Origin: CALSMU01 sp965230225
Lineage (GTDB): Bacteria; Bacteroidota; Bacteroidia; Flavobacteriales_D; Parvicellaceae
DNA: 64,000 bases
Direction of reading: 5' to 3'
NCBI GenBank assembly: GCA_965230225.1
Contig: CBDDKM010000004.1
Span: 207,535-271,534 of the forward strand
Made by a program: the position numbers and the translations under genes. The notes beneath the pieces were generated by a model. That model was not told the origin of the DNA. It saw only the letters and a program-made list of their open reading frames with translations, and ran no database searches. This document shows, piece after piece, positions 59,881-64,000 of this stretch. Numbering within the stretch: position 1 is the first letter of the stretch; each line of letters starts with the position of its first letter.

Positions 59881-62616
59881 ATGGGGAAAACTGCATTCAT
59901 CAACAATCTACCACATGAATTTAAAGATGGCGAAACGATTTTAAATTTCGTCAAGAGAATAGAGGGGGAGAAGATCATTCCGACTTTGTGTGATGCACCT
60001 AACTTAGAAGCTTTTGGCTCTTGTAGGGTTTGTAGCGTAGAAGTGGCTCTTGAGAAAGATGGATTTACCAAAACGGTAGCTTCTTGTCATACTCCGGTAA
60101 TGGAGAATAGCTATATCTATCCAAGTACGGATAGTATTCAGGACTTAAGAAGAAACATTATCGAGTTGGTTCTTACCGATCATCCATTGGATTGTTTGAC
60201 TTGTGAAGTAAATGGTAATTGTGAGTTGCAGGATGTAGCTGCCGAAGTGGGAATCAGAGATGTTAGATACCCAGGCGATTTTGAAAATCATTTGGATCGA
60301 CAAAAAGATTTAAGTCATCCGTACATGACTTCTGATTTCTCTAAGTGTATTAATTGTTTTAGGTGTGTTAGAGCTTGTGACGAGGTACAGGGACAGTTTG
60401 TATTAAGCATGGCCGGAAGAGGATTTGACTCCCACATTGTTAAGGGGGCAGATACTACATTTATGGATTCCGATTGTGTTAGTTGTGGAGCTTGTGCTCA
60501 AGCTTGTCCTACATCTGCTATTTCGGATGTTTTCCAGTCCAAGTCTTTAAGAGGAGATGAGAAAACCAAAACCATTTGTACTTATTGTGGCGTTGGATGT
60601 AATCTGGAAGTGTCCACAAAAAACGGAAAAGTACTTTCTATCCAGGCACCGTACGATGCAGAGGTCAATCAGGGGCATACTTGTTTGAAAGGGAGATATG
60701 CTTTTAAATTCTATGATCATCCGGAGAGATTAAACTCACCTATGATTAAAAGAAATGGGGAGTTTGAACCAGTAAGTTGGGATGAGGTTTACGAATATAT
60801 TACTGGAAAGTTTACTGAATATAAAACAGAATTTGGTCCGGATTCAATTGCTGGTATTTCATCTTCGAGATGTACCAATGAAGAGAATTATCTGATGCAG
60901 AAATTCTTTAGAGCAGTAATTGGAACTAATAATATTGATGGATGTGCAAGAGTTTGTCATTCGCCTACAGCATTAGGAATGCAACGTACCTTTGGTACAG
61001 GTGCTGCCACTAACTCTGTCGATGATTTAAATGATACTAATTGCATCATGGTTATCGGAGCAAATCCAACAGCAGGACATCCTGTAACTGGTGCTAAATT
61101 GAAACAGTTTGCCATGAAATCGGACAATGTTTCAATTGTTATTGACCCAAGAAGAACCGAATTAGCTAAATACGCTACTTATCATTTACCGCTTAGACCT
61201 GGTACTAATGTGGCAGTGCTAAATATGATGATGTATTACATTATTGATGAGGGATTGGTGGATGAAGAGTTCATTAAGAACAGAACAGAAGGATACCAAG
61301 ATTTTCTGGCTGATATTAAGCAATTAGACATTGCTAAAATGGAAGAAGTATCCGGTGTAGATAGAGCATTGGTAAGAGAAGCTGCTATTGCCTATGCCAC
61401 AGCTCCAAATGCTATGAGTTTCCACGGATTAGGAGTAACAGAACACAGCCAGGGAACATTTACAGTAATGCAAATTGCCGATTTAGCTTTACTTACCGGA
61501 AACATTGGACGTAGAGGAGTAGGAGTAAATCCATTGAGAGGACAAAACAATGTTCAGGGTGGAGCAGATATGGGAGTTCAACCACATCAGGGAGCAGGAT
61601 ATTTGGACGTTACCAACGATGAAGTAAATAAGAAGTACAATGAATTTTACGGGGTAACCGTACCAAAACATATTGGTTATAAGATTCCGGAAATGTTCGA
61701 TGCGGCTTTGGAAGGAAAATTGAAAGCAGTATGGATCATTGGAGAGGACGTGGTTCAAACCGATCCAAATACTCAAAAGGTGATCAGAGCGTTGAACAAT
61801 ACAGACCTGGTGATTGTGCAGGAACTATTTATGACAGAAACAGCGAAACATGCTGACGTTATTCTTCCTGGAGCATCATTCCTTGAAAAATCGGGAACAT
61901 TTACCAATGGAGAAAGAAGAGTACAACGAGTAAATCAAGTGGTAGAGCCAATTCCTGGAACTAAGCCTGATGGACAAATTGTTATTGATGTGATGAATCG
62001 TATGGGGTATCAGCAAGATGATTACACTCCTGATGGAATGTTGAGAGAGATTTCTCAAATTGTACCATTCTTTGCTGGTATTACCTGGGATAATATCGAA
62101 GCTCAAGGGAAGCAATGGCCGGTGGCTCCAAACGGAGAAGATACCCAAATCCTGCATACAGAAGAGTTTAAAAGAGGTAAAGGATATTTTGAATTCAATC
62201 CGTTTGCAGAGTCGAACGAGATTGTACAACATGGAAAAGATTATCCATACATATTGACCACCAATAGAGATTTGGAGCACTACAATTGTGGAGCCATGAC
62301 CAGAAGAACTGGAAATGTAGAAATCCACAAGGAAGATGTACTAATGATCAATCCGGAAGATGCTACAAATAATGCTATTTCTGATGGAGACATGGTATGC
62401 ATGGAGTCTCCTAGAGGAAAAGTAGATATTAAAGCCAGAGTAACAGATGAGGTTAAGCCTGGTATATTAAGTACCACTTTCCACTTCCCAGAGATTATGG
62501 TCAATAACATTACTTCTGATGAACATTGTTCGGAAGCCTTATGCCCTGAGTACAAGGTCGTATCGGTTAAAATCAGAAAATCGAAAGGAAAGTTTAAACA
62601 ATTGGCAAATGCTTAG
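59881..62616 (+). CDS. fdsA: NAD-dependent formate dehydrogenase, molybdenum/tungsten catalytic subunit
   Basis: 911 residues. The N-terminal ~220 residues are NuoG-like: a [2Fe-2S] ferredoxin (GSCRVCSVEV, SCHTPV), a His/Cys-ligated cluster (DHPLDCLTCEVNGNCELQ), and two [4Fe-4S] clusters (CINCFRCVRACDE, CVSCGACAQACPT). The molybdopterin oxidoreductase starts at ICTYCGVGCNLEV. The metal ligand is Cys359 in GCARVCHSPTALGMQ, so this is a cysteine (not selenocysteine) enzyme; the His beside it is the catalytic His. It oxidises formate to CO2. It lies 15 kb from fdsB and 168 bases from the divergent sugar operon. Confidence 0.93.
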   Translation: MGKTAFINNLPHEFKDGETILNFVKRIEGEKIIPTLCDAPNLEAFGSCRVCSVEVALEKDGFTKTVASCHTPVMENSYIYPSTDSIQDLRRNIIELVLTDHPLDCLTCEVNGNCELQDVAAEVGIRDVRYPGDFENHLDRQKDLSHPYMTSDFSKCINCFRCVRACDEVQGQFVLSMAGRGFDSHIVKGADTTFMDSDCVSCGACAQACPTSAISDVFQSKSLRGDEKTKTICTYCGVGCNLEVSTKNGKVLSIQAPYDAEVNQGHTCLKGRYAFKFYDHPERLNSPMIKRNGEFEPVSWDEVYEYITGKFTEYKTEFGPDSIAGISSSRCTNEENYLMQKFFRAVIGTNNIDGCARVCHSPTALGMQRTFGTGAATNSVDDLNDTNCIMVIGANPTAGHPVTGAKLKQFAMKSDNVSIVIDPRRTELAKYATYHLPLRPGTNVAVLNMMMYYIIDEGLVDEEFIKNRTEGYQDFLADIKQLDIAKMEEVSGVDRALVREAAIAYATAPNAMSFHGLGVTEHSQGTFTVMQIADLALLTGNIGRRGVGVNPLRGQNNVQGGADMGVQPHQGAGYLDVTNDEVNKKYNEFYGVTVPKHIGYKIPEMFDAALEGKLKAVWIIGEDVVQTDPNTQKVIRALNNTDLVIVQELFMTETAKHADVILPGASFLEKSGTFTNGERRVQRVNQVVEPIPGTKPDGQIVIDVMNRMGYQQDDYTPDGMLREISQIVPFFAGITWDNIEAQGKQWPVAPNGEDTQILHTEEFKRGKGYFEFNPFAESNEIVQHGKDYPYILTTNRDLEHYNCGAMTRRTGNVEIHKEDVLMINPEDATNNAISDGDMVCMESPRGKVDIKARVTDEVKPGILSTTFHFPEIMVNNITSDEHCSEALCPEYKVVSVKIRKSKGKFKQLANA

Positions 62617-62644
62617 ATAAGATCATTTATAAAGATTAATTTTA

Positions 62645-62678
62645 GTCCCGTATAGATCAATCTGTACGGGATTTTTTT
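62645..62678 (+). terminator. Intrinsic terminator after fdsA
   Basis: Stem TCCCGTA/TACGGGA, with an inner AGAT/ATCT pairing, is followed by seven T. The stop of fdsA is 28 bases upstream, and the next gene starts 5 bases after the T-run. Confidence 0.85.
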
Positions 62679-62682
62679 GACC

Positions 62683-64000
62683 ATGAAAAAGCTACTCTTT
62701 ATATTTTTATTGACCACCAATTGGTTGATGGCTCAATCCAATCATCCACTAGAATCGGTGCTTCAAAAGGGACATGTAAAACAAGTTACTTGTATGTCCT
62801 GGAGCAATGATGGAAAGTACATAGCTACTGGAAGTTATGATCATACCATTAAAATTTGGAACGTATCCAATGGGAAAGAAATTAGAACCATTGGTCATCA
62901 TACCAGCTCTGTAAAATCGGTTCAGTTTAGCGAAGATGGTAAATGGGTATTAAGTGCTGGAGCGGATAACCGAGTAATTCTAACTGAGGTAATTTCTGGT
63001 GATTTGTTACATGAATATAAACTTGAAAAGGACTACCTCCTAAAAGCTGTTTTTGGACCGGGAGATTCTAAAATCATGGCCATGAACAACAGGGATAGTT
63101 TTTGGATTTTAGAATCGGCTTCCGGAGAGTTGGCTGCTCAACACAAGAAAAGCTTTGAGGGAACTATAGATAAAAGTTGGTTTCATCCTGATGGCAAAAA
63201 GATATTGGAATACAACAATTATAAAACAGCAAGAATTGTAGGAAATGGGGATACGTTAGCTCTCGAATTTGATAAGACTTCTGATGTTTCCTTTAGTCCA
63301 GACGGAAAGCAAGTAGCAATAGGGTCCTCTAAATTGTTTGCAGAGATCTTCGATGTAGAATCAGGAAAACAATTGTTCCACCTTGTTAACGATAAGGATC
63401 AGCGGTGTGATGGATGTAATACTAAGGTATTATACAGTCATAATAGTAAGTACCTTCTAACAGGAACCACCAAAACCGGACTGCATTTATGGAATGCTTC
63501 TACAGGGAAAAGAATAAGAGATTTTGATTTAAAAGAAGCCTATGTAAGGCACATTGCATTTAGTGCTGATGATAAGTACTTTCTGTGCTCTAACGATAAA
63601 GAAGTATTTGTTTATGATGTAAAGACAGGCTCATTGGTTGTAAAATTAAGTAATGATTGGTTGAGTAAATGCCGTCCAATTTTTAGTCAGGATGGAAAGA
63701 AGTTAGTTATACCTGGGGATTATCATACTACAGAAATTTGGAGTTTAAACTCAGGAAAAAAATGGAAAACTCTTTCGGGGTATCTAAATCAGGAGCAGTT
63801 GGATGGATTGGACTTTAGCGAAACCAGCTGGACGGATGAATCCATATTGAGATACATCAATATGAAATCGATCGCCAAATTCAGTCCGGACGGTAAGTAT
63901 TTTGTTAAGGGAAGTGTAGATTCTACAGTAGCTTTGGTAGAAGTCGAAACAGGTAAAGTGGATACCTATTTTGAAGGGCATCGCAAAGCGGTATGGTGTT
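62683..64000 (+). CDS. Exported WD40-repeat protein, 3'-truncated by the window edge
   Basis: The frame is open from ATG 62683 to the end of the window (439 codons). A signal peptide (MKKLLFIFLLTTNWLMAQ) precedes WD40 repeats with typical SxDGKYIATGSYDHTIKIWNVSNGKEI patterns, including VSFSPDGKQVAIGSSKLFAEIFDVESGK and LLTGTTKTGLHLWNASTGK. At least seven blades are visible, so a beta-propeller is expected in the periplasm or at the surface. A C-terminal caspase or other domain could follow beyond the window, as in many Bacteroidota WD40 proteins. Function unknown. Confidence 0.85.
   Translation, partial: MKKLLFIFLLTTNWLMAQSNHPLESVLQKGHVKQVTCMSWSNDGKYIATGSYDHTIKIWNVSNGKEIRTIGHHTSSVKSVQFSEDGKWVLSAGADNRVILTEVISGDLLHEYKLEKDYLLKAVFGPGDSKIMAMNNRDSFWILESASGELAAQHKKSFEGTIDKSWFHPDGKKILEYNNYKTARIVGNGDTLALEFDKTSDVSFSPDGKQVAIGSSKLFAEIFDVESGKQLFHLVNDKDQRCDGCNTKVLYSHNSKYLLTGTTKTGLHLWNASTGKRIRDFDLKEAYVRHIAFSADDKYFLCSNDKEVFVYDVKTGSLVVKLSNDWLSKCRPIFSQDGKKLVIPGDYHTTEIWSLNSGKKWKTLSGYLNQEQLDGLDFSETSWTDESILRYINMKSIAKFSPDGKYFVKGSVDSTVALVEVETGKVDTYFEGHRKAVWC

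Noticed and set aside
1..64000. CRISPR arrays, insertion sequences, integrases, tRNA or rRNA genes
   Set aside because: No regularly spaced direct repeats, transposase-like frames or tRNA-like cloverleaf sequences were recognised by eye; intergenic gaps are mostly under 250 bases.

Overview
The window is a low-GC chromosome segment from a member of the phylum Bacteroidota, most likely Flavobacteriales. The support is: type IX secretion (T9SS) cargo with type A and type B C-terminal sorting domains; a PorP/SprF-like protein; a PorE-like OmpA/PD40 protein; LytS-type propeller kinases; genes without Shine-Dalgarno sites but with A-rich leaders; and promoters of the form TTG-N(19-21)-TAnnTTTG. 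No insertion sequence, phage gene, CRISPR array, tRNA or rRNA was found. Gene order is tight and most of the content is core metabolism and surface biology.

Layout. 1-5.2 kb: the 3' end of a T9SS cargo gene, then a propeller histidine kinase and its LytTR regulator. 5.2-11.1 kb: L,D-transpeptidase, exported MsrA, an unknown exported TPR protein, arginase and argS. 11.1-16.2 kb (minus strand): a surface unit of glucosaminidase, a 12-repeat HYR adhesin with a gliding-type C-terminus, and a PorP-like protein. 16.4-26.8 kb: a FecR-like protein, alpha/beta hydrolase, rplS, trmD, a DUF4442 protein, an MBL hydrolase, a DEAD-box helicase, a universal stress protein, two divergent class V PLP enzymes, and hemB. 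26.9-32.6 kb: TPR and PorE-like envelope proteins, an OmpA protein with a crystallin-like tail, a DivIC/FtsB-like protein and an ICMT-like membrane enzyme. 32.7-34.4 kb: fhs.

34.5-42.1 kb is a complete isoleucine/valine operon, ilvE-ilvD-ilvB-ilvN-ilvC-ilvA, on the minus strand. Its leader is the most striking feature of the window: one promoter is followed by two complete transcription attenuators in series. Each has an 18-residue leader peptide rich in Ile/Val/Leu (the second contains the uninterrupted run LVIIILVII), an intrinsic terminator, and a leader segment at the peptide's stop codon that can pair with the 5' arm and loop of that terminator.

42.3-62.6 kb combines formate oxidation with glycoprotein glycan breakdown. 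fdhD, fdsB and an orphan HisKA_2 kinase run directly into glycosylasparaginase, cutC and a GH2 beta-mannosidase on the plus strand. A minus-strand arm (FucP-type transporter, ROK kinase, GH92 alpha-mannosidase, LacI regulator, secreted T9SS protein) follows, and then fdsA on the plus strand. Four copies of an operator-like palindrome related to TCTAAATCGATTTAGA lie before the transporter, before lacI, and (two copies) before the T9SS gene, defining a likely LacI regulon. No SusC/SusD pair is present. The window ends inside a WD40 protein gene.
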